Of a stretch of 64,000 nucleotides of DNA, positions 34,594 to 48,162 are shown one piece after another. The DNA comes from Kitagawia praeruptora (lineage: Eukaryota; Streptophyta; Magnoliopsida; Apiales; Apiaceae), in NCBI GenBank assembly GCA_037693485.1, contig CM075344.1, forward strand, positions 95,515,001 through 95,579,000, given 5' to 3'. The first letter of the stretch is position 1. Each line of letters begins with the position of its first letter. A program made the position numbers and the translations under genes. The notes under the pieces are model-generated. The model saw only the letters and a list, made by a program, of their open reading frames with translations, was not told the origin of the DNA and did no database searches.

Positions 34594-35700
34594 TAGGGGT
34601 GCCCGCGGGTCGGGTTGGGCGGGTTACAAGCAATTTAGTAACCCAACCCAATTAGTTCGGGTTTATAAAATTCAAACCCATCGTAAATCTTACTAAAGTC
34701 GGGTTGGGTTGGTTCGGGTTGATCGGATTAAATATAAAGTAGAAGTTAGTGCAACACATATTTGTATTTGTTGGTTAGTGATAAAACAACTCAAAATCCA
34801 AGAATTAAAGTCATGTACAACTTAATCTAGTATACAATTATACAATTGATCACCACATGTGCAAATTGTATTACAATCTACAAAACTAAATTATGTTACA
34901 CATAAGTAGAACATTATTATATTAAATATATTTAATTCATAATTTTAGTGTGGAACATGTAATAATTTGGGCCTGTTTGGCTCCACTTATTGTGGCCAAC
35001 TTATGCCTTATAAGGCCATAAGCACTTATGGGGGGTGTTTGTCAAAATAAGTTTTAGCTCAACTTATAACTTATAAACCCATAAGTTGAATGTTAAGAAT
35101 TATTAACTTTCAACTTATAACTTATAACTTATTCTCGATATACGTAATATATAATATCCTTCAAATCTTCAAAACCATATATCTCTCGATCCATTCATTA
35201 GAAAATTGATATGTATATATCAAATTTCCCTATTCATCGAGATCTATCCATTGATATCCATTGTTATATATAAAAAAACAATATTTTGAAAATTATAAAA
35301 AAAAGTTAACTTATAAGTTCTGATTTACCCAAACAGTCTACTGATTATAAGTTCTGATTTACCAAACCCTCTACTGACTGCTCTACTCATCACTTATATG
35401 ACATAAGTGGTTATAAGTCATAAGCTACTTATTTTAAGATACCCCAAACATACACAATATATCCAAAAAATCTTAACTTTAAGTCAAGTAGTAAATTAGT
35501 AGTACGACTCATTAGTGCATAATATATGTCGGGTTGTATTGGGTTAAAATTATCAAAACCCTAACCCAACCCATTTAATTCGGTTTTTTTAAAATTTAAC
35601 CCATTCAATGTTCGGTTTAAATAAAATCGGGTTGGGTCGGCTAAAAGTAGGGTCGGGTTGGTTCGGTTTAATTGGTTTGATCGGTTTATGGGCACCACTA
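34594..35700. mobile_element. Non-autonomous hAT element (1107 bp)
   Basis: Flanked by an exact 8-bp TSD atgggaag (34586-34593 and 35701-35708), the size made by hAT transposases. Termini are TAGGGGTGCCC and GGGCACCACTA, inverted with one mismatch. Both subterminal regions are full of gggttggg/cgggtt words. No transposase remains. Confidence 0.88.
35034..35453. mobile_element. Possible MITE nested in the hAT element
   Basis: Left part (gggtgtttgtcaaaataag) and right part (cttattttaagataccccaaaca) are approximate inverted repeats, as in several plant hAT-type MITEs. No clean TSD was found. Confidence 0.35.
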
Positions 35701-35869
35701 ATGGGAAGTTTAAGTGAAGTAAACAGCAAAAGAAGGGTCAATTCTTTTTCTCGGTTTGTCCAAGTTGTAATCTCAAGGTACATTTTTTCCCAAACTTTTG
35801 TTGCAAAAAAGTCTTCTAATGATTACAAACACTCTCCCGGGAGACTAGTACTCGTAAACTTACATGTTA

Positions 35870-36129
35870 CTCCTTTCGTCTCTAAATACTTTTTTTCATT
35901 TGAGTTGAACACGTTTGCCAACGCACACTTTTAATCATTAATATCTTCAATTTCGTATTAATATTAAATATAAAAACTTCATTGTATTAAAGTACTCATA
36001 AATACGAATCCAACAAGATCACTCATGACTATATTTGGTCTTATAGATTAGACGTAAATTAGTAATTTATCTCATGTTATAAACAGTCCCGACATATGAA
36101 ATGAGAGTAGCATTATGAGACGGAGGGAG
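35870..36129. mobile_element. Stowaway-like MITE
   Basis: Ends ctcctttcgtctc and gagacggagggag are inverted repeats flanked by TA on both sides (35868-35869, 36130-36131). 260 bp. Confidence 0.8.
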
Positions 36130-36183
36130 TACCTTTTATTTCCGATACTCATTTTCTCCCTTTAACTTTACACATAGTCTATA

Positions 36184-36432
36184 CTCCCTCTGTCCCATCC
36201 ATTTGTTTACACTTTTTTGTCACTTTCTGGCACGCATTTTAAGGTGGATTTTAAGGATAGTTCCATAACTTTTTTTTAAAATTTTCTTTTTTTTATAAAA
36301 ATAGGATTTTTCTATTTTTATACAAAAAAAAAACTTTCAAAAATAAGTTATGGAACTATCTTTAAAATCCACCTTAAAATGCGTGTCGACACCCCATTTT
36401 GAAACCATAACAAATGGACGGGACGGAGGGAG
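36184..36432. mobile_element. Stowaway-like MITE
   Basis: Ends ctccctctgtcccatccatt and complementary ggacgggacggagggag. A long inner inverted repeat (aaggtggattttaaggatag / tatctttaaaatccacctta) makes nearly the whole 249 bp fold back. Left flank TA, right flank TG (mutated). Confidence 0.8.
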
Positions 36433-36539
36433 TGTTTTTTATTATCACTTTGTATATCTTGAATTACTATTATTTCTAGTTTTTGTATGTATTTAATCAT
36501 AATTGAGCTCAATTATGATTAGATATGAAGTGTCAATCT

Positions 36540-36571
36540 GCAACATTGATGCAGATGAAGTAGAGAGATAC

Positions 36572-36625
<54 letters not shown>

Positions 36626-36802
36626 TGATAATCTGTATTGCTTAATAATGAATCAAAGTCTGTTACATCTCATCTTATATATAGATGAGTTACTAAACAT
36701 TTCATATCAGAATGATTACATGTAACTAACTATTAACTAACCGATTAGACTGTAGTTGACTTTGACCGTGTTACATGAGTGATGACATAAGCATAACTAA
36801 CA
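36540..36802 (-). repeat. 3' LTR of the minus-strand Ty1/copia element
   Basis: On the minus strand the LTR starts TGTTAGTTATG at 36802, right after a G-rich polypurine tract, and has a TATATATAAG-like box (near 36680). A (GA)n run at about 36570-36622 lies inside it. The far end (about 36540) is estimated, since the partner LTR is out of the window. Confidence 0.7.
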
Positions 36803-36814
36803 TCCCCCCTCAAG
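36803..36814 (-). other. Polypurine tract of the Ty1/copia element
   Basis: Minus strand CTTGAGGGGGGA directly before the LTR start TGTTAG. Confidence 0.85.
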
Positions 36815-36834
36815 TTAAATGTGTGAAATAAGTT

Positions 36835-38575
36835 TCAAACATTCAACTTGGAAGAGAAGTACTGCAGAGTGGCTGCACTGAGTGCTTTAGTAAACATATC
36901 TGCAGGTTGCTCGATCAGAAGTGGACAAATGAGCTGTTGTAATAAGACCTTTCTTCAATTTCTCACGAACCAAGTGGCAGTCAATTTCAATATGATTGGT
37001 TCGTTCGTGAAACACAGGTTTGGATGCAATGTAGAGTGCAGACAAAACAATGTCATAGGTTGTGAATGAGGAACATTAAAATCTTTTAAGAGAGCAAGAA
37101 GCCAAGTAACTTCACAGCAAGTATCAGCCATAGATCGATACTATGCTTCTGGTATCAGCCATAGATCGATACTCTGCTTCAGCAGATGATCGAGACACAG
37201 TATGTTGCTTTTTGCTACGCCAGGAGATCAAGGAAGAGCCAAGCAAAACGGAGAAACCAGTAAGGGACTATCGAGATTCAGGGCATCCAACCCAGTCAGA
37301 ATCAGAGAATGTTGTTAGTTGACAGGTACCAGTGGCTGATATTAAAAGGCCTTGACCTGGAGCTTGCTTGATATATCTAAGAACTTATAAACAGCCTGCA
37401 AATGATCAACTCTGGGATGTGCCAGAAATTGAGATTAGACATGAACAACATAGGATAAATCAGGTCTAGTTATGGTAAGTTAGATGAGTCTAGTACATAG
37501 ATGCTTCCTTATCAGATAAAAGAGAGGAGCAGTTGTCAATGAGCTTATGATTTTGTTCTATGGGAACAACTGAGGCTTTTGCAGCAAGTAAACCAGTTTC
37601 TTGTAAAAGATCCAAAGCATATTTTGCTATGATTAAGATAGAAACCTTCAGTAGACCTAGCAACTTCAATACCTAAGAAATATTTAAGAGGTCCTAGATC
37701 CTTGATTTTGAACTTAGTATTGAGGTAAGCTTTCATAGTAGTGATCTCAGTTGCAGAAGAACCAGTTACCAAAATGTCATCAACATACACCAAAACAGCT
37801 ATGTAGATAGAAGGGAAATTTAATTCAAAGGTCCCTGAACTATATGTCTTTCATTGTCTAGGTCCCTGAACTATTTTTTCCAACATTGCGATCCCTAAAC
37901 TTTTAACTTTTCTAATTCGCATCCTTCCGTCCGAATTTGACTAACGGACGTTAGTCAATGCTGACGTGGCAATCATGCCACGTCATGCCACATCACTGCC
38001 ATGTTAGCATTGTCTAACGTCCGTTAGTCAAATTCGGACGGAAGGATGCGAATTAGAAAAGTTAAAAGTTTAGGGATCCCAATGTTGGAAAAAATAGTTC
38101 AGGGACCTAGACAATAAAAGACATATAGTTCAGGGACCTTTGAATTTATTATCCCTAGATAGAATTCTTATTGTATGTAAAAAGACTGTTATCACTATGA
38201 GACTGCTTGAAGCCATATGACTGAAGAGCAGTAGACAATTTCTCAAACCAATATCTTGGTGCTTATTGAAGACCATAAAGAGATTTTCTTAATTTGCAGA
38301 CATAAGTAGTATCAATAAGTGTGGATTGAGAAGAAAGAACCTTATAACCAGGAGGTAACTTCATATAAACTGTTTCATGTAAGTCACCATGCAAAAATGC
38401 ATTGGTGTCTCCATTTGAGTGACATTCCAAGCATTCTTGGCAGCTATGGACAACAATATTTTGACAGTAACCATCTTTGCAACAGGTGCAAAGGTATAAA
38501 AATAGTCAACACCAAATTCTTGAGTAAAACCCTTGGCCACCAACCTGGCTTTATATCTTTCAACTGAACCATCAG
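36835..38575 (-). pseudogene. Ty1/copia pol: RT and RNase H part, interrupted
   Basis: The minus-strand frame pieces give LVAKGFTQEFGVDY and FAPVAKM (about 38360-38545), the RT catalytic VYVDDILVTG (about 37770-37793), LGPLKYFLGIEVARS, the RNase H motif SRSSAEAEYRSMAD (about 37140-37195), and a terminal QPADMFTKAL-like segment with stop near 36835. A short duplication around 37140-37165 and several stops break the frame. The 343-bp MITE at 37813-38155 splits it just before YVDD. The upstream end is cut by the insertion at 38576; the missing N-terminal RT is at 56066-56379. Confidence 0.88.
37813..38155. mobile_element. Mutator-like MITE inside copia RT (343 bp)
   Basis: Near-perfect long inverted repeat, arms running from caaaggtccctgaactatat inwards to gtccgttagtcaaattcgga. 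Exact 9-bp TSD tagatagaa (37804-37812, 38156-38164), the Mutator-superfamily size. Excising it with one TSD restores the copia frame into the YVDD motif. Confidence 0.9.
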
Positions 38576-41312
38576 TGTAACGCCCCCAAATCCGGGGTCA
38601 GGATTTGGTCATCATGCAGAAATCCTCAATATCAAATCACCTGTTTAATAACATTAACCTCCTGTAGTCACTTAATAACTGAGTTACAACATTTGAGACC
38701 CCAACCACCAAGCATCTTTTAGGTTATAGGGCTAGAAACAAGAACTCAAATACTTACATTTCTCATTACATCCGTTCAATTACATCGCACTGTATTTTAC
38801 AAATCTTATACTAATAGTATAACTTCATTGAGAAGTATACCAGCAACTAGTACTACTCGGTACAAAGTAATATGTATTACACATCCATACATGCACATAA
38901 CTTACTCCTGCTATAGATTTTTTTTCTGGACCATATTGTCTTCATAAAGGCATAATGTCTGCTTCTTCCGAGCTACGCAGATGAGTCTCATCCGCCTACC
39001 TTCCTCTGAAAGGTTAATATTTGAAAACAAGCAAGTATGAGCAAAAGAATTGCTCAACAAGTTATTACTAGAGTTTAACAAAATGTATCCCATTATACTC
39101 ATGGGGTTTTCCAACATTCAACTGATGTTTAATATTATCCTTGAAACATATAAAACCATGAAACTTCAATAGAGGAAGTATAATGCTTAGGATAACATCA
39201 AATGAACGGGTTAAGTTTATAATAACAGGGATAATCTTCATACCTTAGCAAAATAGTATACACAATAGCTTTGCAAATCTTTTAGAAAACTTTTCAAAAT
39301 ACGCAGTTCAATATGGTGCTACGATAGTTGCTTTTCATCATACGTAAACTAAACCATTTATAAGGTTCCAAATCAATACTTCTCAAGCTTGAAAATATAT
39401 ACATATATGTATATCATTTTCGTTAATACACTTGATAGCTCAAGATACTTTACCTTAGCAATATAATAACAGATCTAAAATATCTTTGAAACCATATGCC
39501 ATGCATTAACGAACATAGTGCTAGTATAACGTAAAAGATGAAGTTACAAGATAAATAAATAGATTTTTACTATAAGTAGCTAAATCTTGCTTGCTCAGTA
39601 ATACACCAACATAAACTTACTTGTTATTCATTATGATATCACTTCACTTATTTATAATAATATAATATTAGTTTCTCTTTTAATCATTAATATATACCAT
39701 TGTTACATGCCAGTTCCTTCTTTTCAAGTTGTCACTATAATAAAATTGTCAACAATTCCTTTTTTGAATTTCGGGGATCTTCACTGTAGCCAGATATGTC
39801 ATGACGATGATTAGTCGCGCTATTCGTACCTGTTCCCTGTTTTTTACTAGTAGAAGGAATGATCCTCTCTGGTCCTCATCCCTTGAGGAAAGTTCACCAC
39901 AATCCTCCTTCGGCAACACATGGGCCGGAATAGAGTATTGAATGCTGGACGGTATTAAACTCAGTCCAAAATGTTAGAATCCCCATTATAAAAGTTGTTA
40001 TTCCATTTTATTCTTATGGATACCCTTTTTCAATTCCATTATTCCAATTCCACTTTACCCTTTTAATAAATTCTGAATAAACTTCAGAGTTAAGAATTTA
40101 GCAAAGAATCTGTTTTAAAAGAGTTTGACCAGAGAGCCTTGCATATTGAAGAAACCCTTGACTTTTAAAATCATATGTAGTACTAATATTCTTTAAAACA
40201 ATTGGAAGAAAATATTCTTTGTATATATATAGCATAACCCTTTTTATCCACAAAGTATCTTGCACTATCCATATCCATCTCAAGTAATAGCAAAAATCAG
40301 GAAAAAATGTCCCTAGCTGTATAATATTCATAGAACCACATTTATATCTAACAAAACCATTTTTCCATGAACCTTACAATTATCAAATTAAAGATATAAG
40401 AAATCTTGCATAAGCAAAATCAAAACATAATATTTTGAAAAGAAAAAGCTTAGGGTTGGAAAACTTGCATAGATAGAATCAAAATATAATATTTTAAACA
40501 ACTATGAAAGTCCTTAAATAATCTTTAAATATCACTTATACCCTTTAAAACACTTGGGGTATTTAACAGATATTTATATAATATTTATTAAATAATAATT
40601 ATTCAATAACCCCTTTTTAATAGAACATTCAATTTAATACTCATTTATTAAAATAATATTCAGATAATATTTAGTACTAATATTGAAATATATAATAACC
40701 TCAAAGCACCCATTTGTAACTCTTGGAATATTTCTAATCAAAATCAAGGCATTATCTCTTCGGCATTCTCCGGACTTTAAGCACTTTATCAAAATAATTA
40801 CCACTGACTCCCGGTCAATAAGAAACAAATACTCCGGTGAAAATCCTTTTTAAATGAATATTATAAATAATATTCATTGAATTAAATAAACATTTAAAAT
40901 AACATTTAATAATATCCTCCTAGATTTTTTAATTGAAAATATCCAATTTATAACCATTGAGATATCTTTACTCCGCAGTTGGAAATAACTATCCCCGATA
41001 AGTAATCAACTAGATAGAATCACTCCATTAAATTATCTTTGTTATTTCTCTGGAACAAATCAATTTTAAGAAAACGTTTTGAAAATGATATTCATCTAAT
41101 TAAACAAATTTAATTAGACGAATAAGGTTTATTTAATTAGTAAATGCTTCTAGAAGTATCTACTAATTAAATAAACATTGGTTTATTGGTGATGTTGCCT
41201 TTAGGTTAATTATTGCAAAATTCTTTTTTTTAAAAGCTTTGTCCGGGTTTTCGAAAATATACATTACAAAATAACCCCGACACGCGGACTAAGTTCGAAT
41301 AATCAACAAATG

Positions 41313-44300
41313 TATAACACCCCCAGATCCGGGGTCAGGGATCTGGTCGTTACGGTCTCAATTTCAATCCACGAAACCAACATAAATTAAATTACAACAT
41401 GACATACCCGTTATAGTCCCAGAGATGAAATCAGAGTAATTACCAAACATTATTAGTCGTAAGATTTAGTTCTTACAACCCAAAAGGTTTACAATTAACC
41501 ATTACATACTCTTTGTCATCCATTTGTATATGCCATATAATAAATACACTTGATACTCAAATGCTACAACTAGCCTACCAGTTGATGCCTCTTCAGCAAT
41601 GGTAGCTATGACCTCAGCGATTATTCCTCTGACGGTTGTCACCTGCTTACACTGAGTGCGCCTTGCGCGGCCATCTGATCTAGCTGTTGTTGTGATATAG
41701 ATAAATAAAGCAAGGGTGAGCAATAGCTGACCAAAAAGAATATAACTGAATAGTAATAATATATAACAGTTCAAAATATCTTTGATACCATATGCCATGC
41801 ATTAACGAACGCAGTACCAATATAAGGTATAAGATGAAGTTACAAGGTAACTCAAAATATAATTATTTCGTGGAAATATCTGTTATGTCAAAGATAAGCA
41901 AGGTATTATCAATTTTCATAATAGAGGAACTTGCAGGAAGAAAATTTGCAATTCCAGTTCAAACCCTTTTCAACCTTGCCAACAATGATAATGTTGTAGA
42001 AAATTTCAATCTTGGATGATGAACTAATACTGGAGTATTCACCGCGCCCGTTGTTCCAATCCTTACGATGATCAGTCGCAGATTGTACAGGTCAAATTAG
42101 ATTTACTACCGGTAGAAGGAAGAACTAACGGATTTACTTGTCTACCGCCCTGCTAGATCTCCCCGGCCAACGGTTGGGGCGCCAATGGGATGGACCGGCG
42201 CTACTCGGCCTCTTACATGACTCCTAGTTTGCATAACATTCATAACTCTGAAACGTAAAGATCTTCCACCTTTCCCCAAGTGTAATACTTGTTGATAAGA
42301 CTCCACAAAGTAGTCGTATCTAGTTGGAAAGGAAGATTCACCAATATTTCCCAAGCTGCTGCTCGTTAATGGATATCAACTTATTCCAACACTCTTACCC
42401 CTCGAATGATGAGTGGGTACACAAAGATTCAATGCATAATAGCAACCAAGTCGCGAGTGAAAAAAATAGTTTCAAAGAATTTATGACCGGGAAGTCCACA
42501 AGATAAATAACATTTCTCAAGTAAGGTTCCCTTATAATTTGAGAGATAGAATTGAATGAAGAATAGAGCTTCTGAGAACCTTCCTTGATAAGATAATATT
42601 AATAATAACGCTCTGAAACAATTTACAAAATATTTGAAGGTCGAAGATACTACTTGAGTGGAGTAAATCATTTTTAAAACGAGTTAGAAGAATTTAATAA
42701 ATATTCCAAGAATATTTATTAAGTTATAAATATTGGAAGAATGATGCTCGAAATAATCCTTGAATAAATATTCATAATAATATTCATTGAACGAATAATG
42801 AATATTCAATTTAGTAATAATATTTATTGAAGAAATAAATATCAAGTGGATAATTGAGATAATATTCATTGAATAAGTAATATTCAAGTAATACTCAATA
42901 ATTGAATCAATTTTTTAAATGAATATTGAAGGTAATATTCATTGCCTAAAGAAAGCTCAAGTGAATATATAAAATAATATTTATAGATTTAAATAATGTT
43001 TGAATGAATATTCAAAATAATACTCACAATTAATCTCAAGGGTATATTAAAATAATATTTTATCGAATAACTTGAGTTCGAATCAATGTTCAAAATAATA
43101 TTTATAAACTAAATAGAGTATGAATGAATATTCGAAATAATATTCCTTGAGTAAATAACTTGAATGAGGGTTCGAAATAATATTCAAATATTAAATCAAC
43201 TTTAGCTGAATATTAAAGATAATATTCAATCTCCAAGGAATATTCCAATAATATTCGCCAGATAATAAATGAAAATTATTTACTTAAATATTTTCCTCTG
43301 AAAATAATATCAATATATCAAGGAATACCGACTCCCAGTCTATAATCAAAGAATGGGATTCAACTGCCCTTCGCTTAAGGTCTTAGCAATATCCGGCTTA
43401 TAACCGATATATTATCTATCTAGCTTATAAGCCAACATTAAATCAGGGAACAAGTATCACAATATAACTTTGAAGTAGGCATGCATGCTATGGCTTATGT
43501 ACAACAGAAAACATATATATATTCACAACAACAACCTTTAAGAAGGATTGGAAACTTGCATGGTAATTGAGTGCGGGTAGAGGTGGTGGTAGCGTGTCCC
43601 GGGTCAGATTGGTGATCTATAAATAGCCAAGGTATTCGGGATTAATCACTTAACACTTTTAAAAAGGTTAAGTATAAACTTTACTTAAGTCCAAACACAT
43701 TTTCGAGTTATCTCGTTATACACCCTTTAGTGTAACTCCTTTTTATCATCGATACGATCCGACATTCGTTCGCTTATTACAACATGCCATCACACTCACA
43801 CTTGGTATATACTTAAATCATGAAAGTTCTAAAGTCGGTCATTTACGAACCAATATTATACTTCGAGTTTTATCGCCCGTTTTCTAAGTGATTTACCAAA
43901 GTTATAATCAAGTCGACTTTTCAGGGGTTCGCTCGCGCTAAATCTTAATTCGAACATTTTTATAAAATTGAAAAACGATCCGTTTGACATGAGGTTTTAT
44001 CTCACACCTTCCTTATGATCTCTAATATTTATTTACCAAGATTCGCCACTGAATTATTCATGTTAAGGGGACTCAATTTCAGTTACGAACTCGCACTTAT
44101 GGTTCCGAAACCACTTTTAGTAATTTTATCATATCTCCTAAACCGTAAGTCCAAATGCTTCGATTTTTGCGCCAAAACGATCTATGACTCGAGATTTACA
44201 ACGTAATGTCATATACTTATCAAGTCCAGAAATTTATACCAACTGTTATGCACAAATTCGTAAGGCCTAACGAAAATCGGGCATTACGACGGCTATAAGT

Positions 44301-46327
44301 CGAACGTTTCTAAATTTTTAAATCACGATCAAACATCAACCAAGCCACACCGGGCATACATACATTGTAATCAGTCCATAAGAATCTGATTTCATCATCA
44401 TATGCATCATTTTACTTAGATCAACTAAACCACTAATTAATCAAGCTTAATATAACATCATAATCATACTAATCTCTAAACTACCAATATCATCATAAAT
44501 CTCAAAACTAGATCTAGGGTCCTTAAGAATTATACCTTCCTTGGAGAGTGTAATAGCCTTGATAAACCTTGTTTAGTCCTTAGAACTCCTTAACCAAGCT
44601 TAAACTATCAAGAAACATCAAGAATATACTTAGTGATTTTCGGAGTTTCTATAACCCAGCTGAAAGATCATGAAAAACGAAGACCTTACCGAGGTTTTCT
44701 GGATGAGGCTTCTAAAGGAGATTTGTAGAGCATTTAACTAGATTTACAACAAGCTAAAGAACACCAAATTTCATTGAGTAATGAAGGAGATATGGCCGTT
44801 TGAAAATAATCACAGAAACTGTCAAACAATCTGGACAGTTTGGTTTCTTCTCTTGGGGAGGAGATTTGGCTAAGCTACACCCATTAGAATACCATGAAAT
44901 TTTGAGCGAATATTACCCATGGAGGGGAGAGGATTTGGTTAAAATTTGGTGATTTTATCATGGATAGAAATGGAGATATGAATTTTTCTTTCAATGTGGT
45001 TTTTGCTGGGCAGTTTTAAGAAATGGAGAGAAATGAAGTTTCTTTGCTTTGTTCACTTGCTTTGCAATATGAATATGAATTATTGTGGTGTTTAGAAAAT
45101 ATCAAAGCCATAAAGTGGCTTTATTAAAGAGGTGATGCAATGGATGATGAGAATTGCATGGACAAGTGTTGATCTTTGGTGGTGTTTAGGCTAACCAAGT
45201 GGTTTGCTTGCTAAGTACTAGTTTGATTTCTAAGTGTGCTAGTTACTTGAGTAACTACTTGGTTACTAGATATTTTCCTTACTTGCACATGCATGCACCT
45301 TGCTTTCCTGCTTGCTCTTTTGTCCGGTTATTGCTCGATTCGATTGATCGTTCGCAAGAATATCTCAAAGATTTCTAGTTAGGATTTTATCGGAAACCTT
45401 CTTAATATCGAAAGAATATCTCAAAGATTTCTACTTAATTACATTTTGATCCCTAAAATATGTAATGTTGCATACATGAACCCTTGAACAAAAAGTTTCG
45501 AATTTTCATAAATTTTTTCGATTTTTTCCTAAATTTTTTCGAATTTTTCCGAACGATTCATAGAAAAGTTTTATTAAAATTCGAAAAAATTTAGGAAAAA
45601 TTCGAAAATATTTATGAAAATTCGAAAGTTTTTGTTCAAGGGTTCATGTATGCAACACTTCATACTTTAGGGATCAAAATGTAATTAAGTATTCTGAATT
45701 TACCAAATTATCAGGGGCAATTTAGTAAAAATACACGAAAGGGGTGCAATTTGCAGCGCCCAAACATTCTTAGGGATGCAAACTGCAATTATGCAAACTA
45801 TGAGTACCAAACTGATTTTGGTCCGAACTAAAGGGTTGCAAATTGCAATTTAGTCATATTTCTACTACCATTCCTAATCCTCCTTTATAATTCTTAAATT
45901 TAAATTCCTTAAATCCTCTTAATAAATCCCTAAGTCATTCAGTGTCCAGGGAAATCTCGGAGAAAATAAAAGTGCTAATTTTCTGAATCCGACAGCTTTT
46001 ACATACACTTATTTTCCCCTTGGATCACTAATACGAACTCAAAAATCCTTTCCGGGTACTTCTATATAGCGTCGTCCAATAATATTCTCATTTCCACCAA
46101 AAACACTATTCATTATTTATTCTATCTTTATTCCTTACACTTGTTAAAATGTCCTTGTCCTCTTTCGGGCGTTCCTTAACCCTTTCACGGAACCACTGGA
46201 CTAATAACAAATATCGATTTGGATGACATGAGAACATTTCTTTTATTTGGAATTCCTACCTCCTATCTCCCTAGGAGATAGATTATTCTAATCTAAGTTG
46301 TCAACCCATTGCATTCTTCATGACATA
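41313..46327 (-). repeat. Left LTR of the nested chromovirus remnant
   Basis: Homologous to 10069-14892 for most of its length, at clearly lower identity (another subfamily). About 132 bp at its right end, equivalent to 52190-52321, are missing past the CACTA insertion point. Confidence 0.85.
45434..45855. mobile_element. Truncated copy of the 609-bp Mutator-like MITE
   Basis: Matches the inner and right part of 51110-51718, ending aattgcaatttagtc and followed by atatttcta. The outer left arm is missing. In its place is a second copy of aagaatatctcaaagatttc (45412-45432), also present 60 bp upstream at 45354. Confidence 0.85.
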
Positions 46328-46471
46328 CACTACTAAAAATTTGTTAATAGACATCACAACCTTTAACATCGATTAAAATAAAACCGATGTTAAAAGTCTT
46401 TTTAACATCGGCCAAAAAAAAACTGATGTCTTTGTGTTGTTTAGACATCACTAGCCATCTGAACCGATGTA

Positions 46472-47017
46472 CTCCCTCCGTCCCTTTTGATTCTTAACAC
46501 TTTCTATTTTGGGATGTCCCAATAGATTGTTAACATTTCCTAAAATAGTACTCCCTCCGTCCCATTTGATTCTTAACACTTTCTATTTTGGGATGTCCCA
46601 ATAGATTGTTAACATTTCCTAAAATAGTAAGTTTTAACACTATTACACCCACTACTTCACTTATTTTAACAATACTTTACACTATTACATCCACTACTTA
46701 ACTTATTTTAACTATAAAATCACTATTACACCCACTAATTCATTTATTTTAACAATATTACACCCACTATCTTGGTTTCCGTGCAAAAAGCAAACGTTAA
46801 CATCCCATTGGGACGGAGGGAGTAAGTTTTAACACTATTACACCCACTACTTCACTTATTTTAACAATACTTTACACTATTACATCCACTACTTAACTTA
46901 TTTTAACTATAAAATCACTATTACACCCACTACTTCATTTATTTTAACAATATTACACCCACTATCTTGGTTTTCGTGCAAAAAGCAAACGTTAACATCC
47001 CATTGGGACGGAGGGAG
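46472..47017. mobile_element. Stowaway-like MITE, outer copy interrupted by its own kind
   Basis: Outer halves 46472-46548 and 46825-47017 form one element of about 270 bp. Ends are ctccctccgtccc and gggacggagggag, flanked by TA (46470-46471, 47018-47019). A second copy sits at 46551-46822. Confidence 0.92.
46551..46822. mobile_element. Stowaway-like MITE inserted into an identical MITE
   Basis: 272 bp, same TIRs, TA target duplicated (46549-46550 and 46823-46824). It landed at the TA in aaaatagTAagtttt of the outer copy and has only a few differences from it. Confidence 0.92.
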
Positions 47018-47660
47018 TATTAGTTATGTTGAAAAAATTGAAAAAATTGAGGCGCGACTTAAATTGGTTTCCCCCTTAATACCAATTTCTTTTCCCCCCT
47101 TTATACCAAATTATTTTCCCCCCTTAATCAATTTTTGCTTCCCCCGTTTCCAACTATCTCTCTTTCAGACAAAAACAAAATGAATTAAAAACAAAAAAAC
47201 ACAACACTCTCACTTTCTCTCCCGTCTCTCTTGCTTTAGCTCTCGCCCCATCTCTCTCACTCACCCACCGTCAAGAACCCTAATTAAAATTGAACTCTCA
47301 TAATACAATTGAAATCTCACAGCTTGCTTTATCACATATTGAAACTAACTAATATCACCATTTGTAACACCCAAATCTCACAAATATCACCGTTTGTAAA
47401 CTCAAAGTCTCACTAATTGATTTGTTCGAAGCCAAATGGATTTGTTCAATTAATCACTCAAATCGATCTATTCAAAGCTCAAAATCTCAATTTGGTAAGT
47501 GGGTAGGCTTGTAATTGTATGTAAGATCAAATTAATAGTGGATTCAATTTTAAAATTGGGTTTTATTACTTGAAACCCTAACTTTATGATTCATTTTTCT
47601 TTTTTTGTACATGTGTTGTATAAATTTCTGGTACTAAATCATGTTGTCTTGTTTATCCAG

Positions 47661-47732
47661 AGCACATGTGCGACATCTGGAAAAGGGCTCAATGAGGGTC
47701 TAGACTGGCTCTCCAATAACATTGCTAACAAG
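47661..47732 (+). pseudogene. Captured exon of an ARF-family small GTPase (C-terminal)
   Basis: A 72-bp exon between a tttatccag acceptor and a gtatg donor. It encodes 24 residues, STCATSGKGLNEGLDWLSNN and IANK, matching the strongly conserved C-terminus of plant ADP-ribosylation factor 1. Usual residues Glu and Tyr after SG and GL are Lys and Asn here. It lacks the nucleotide-binding motifs, so it is a fragment. ARF proteins control vesicle coat recruitment at the Golgi. Confidence 0.85.
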
Positions 47733-47841
47733 GTATGTTGATATACTGATTTTGTTTTTATAATGTCAATTTCTTTTGGAGGTTGTGGATATATCATACT
47801 GTTCTCCCATTGTTGCAGGGCTGATGACATGATCTTTCATT

Positions 47842-48140
47842 TTGGTTTTCAAATTATTGTTTATAGCACACTTATCTGTATAGGTTTTGACCATAGCATG
47901 GTTAGGACAACTGTTGCCTTTTATTCCATGAGTTTCTCTAAACACTAGTTGTATTCATATTGGTTTTCAGATTATTGTTTATCACTCATCTGTATAAATT
48001 TTGACTGTGGCATGGTTAGGACAACTGTTGCCTTTTAGTCCATGAGTTTCTCTAAACACTAGTTGTATCAAGGTTATTATTAGTAATGAAACAAAGTTTA
48101 TCGTAAATGTCCATGAGTTTCTCTAAACACTAGTTGTATA
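47842..48140 (+). repeat. Tandem duplication (about 118 bp) in an intron-like part of the Pack-CACTA
   Basis: Copies start at 47842 and 47960 (ttggttttca-attattgtt... to ctctaaacactagttgtat). A third partial copy of the last 35 bp or so lies at about 48110-48140. Confidence 0.8.
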
Positions 48141-48162
48141 AGTTATTTTTTTCTCCTTTTAC

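Noticed and set aside
37140..37165. Short repeat gcttctggtatcagccatagatcgatact as a mobile insertion
   Set aside because: It is a small direct duplication inside copia RNase H, best read as local slippage.
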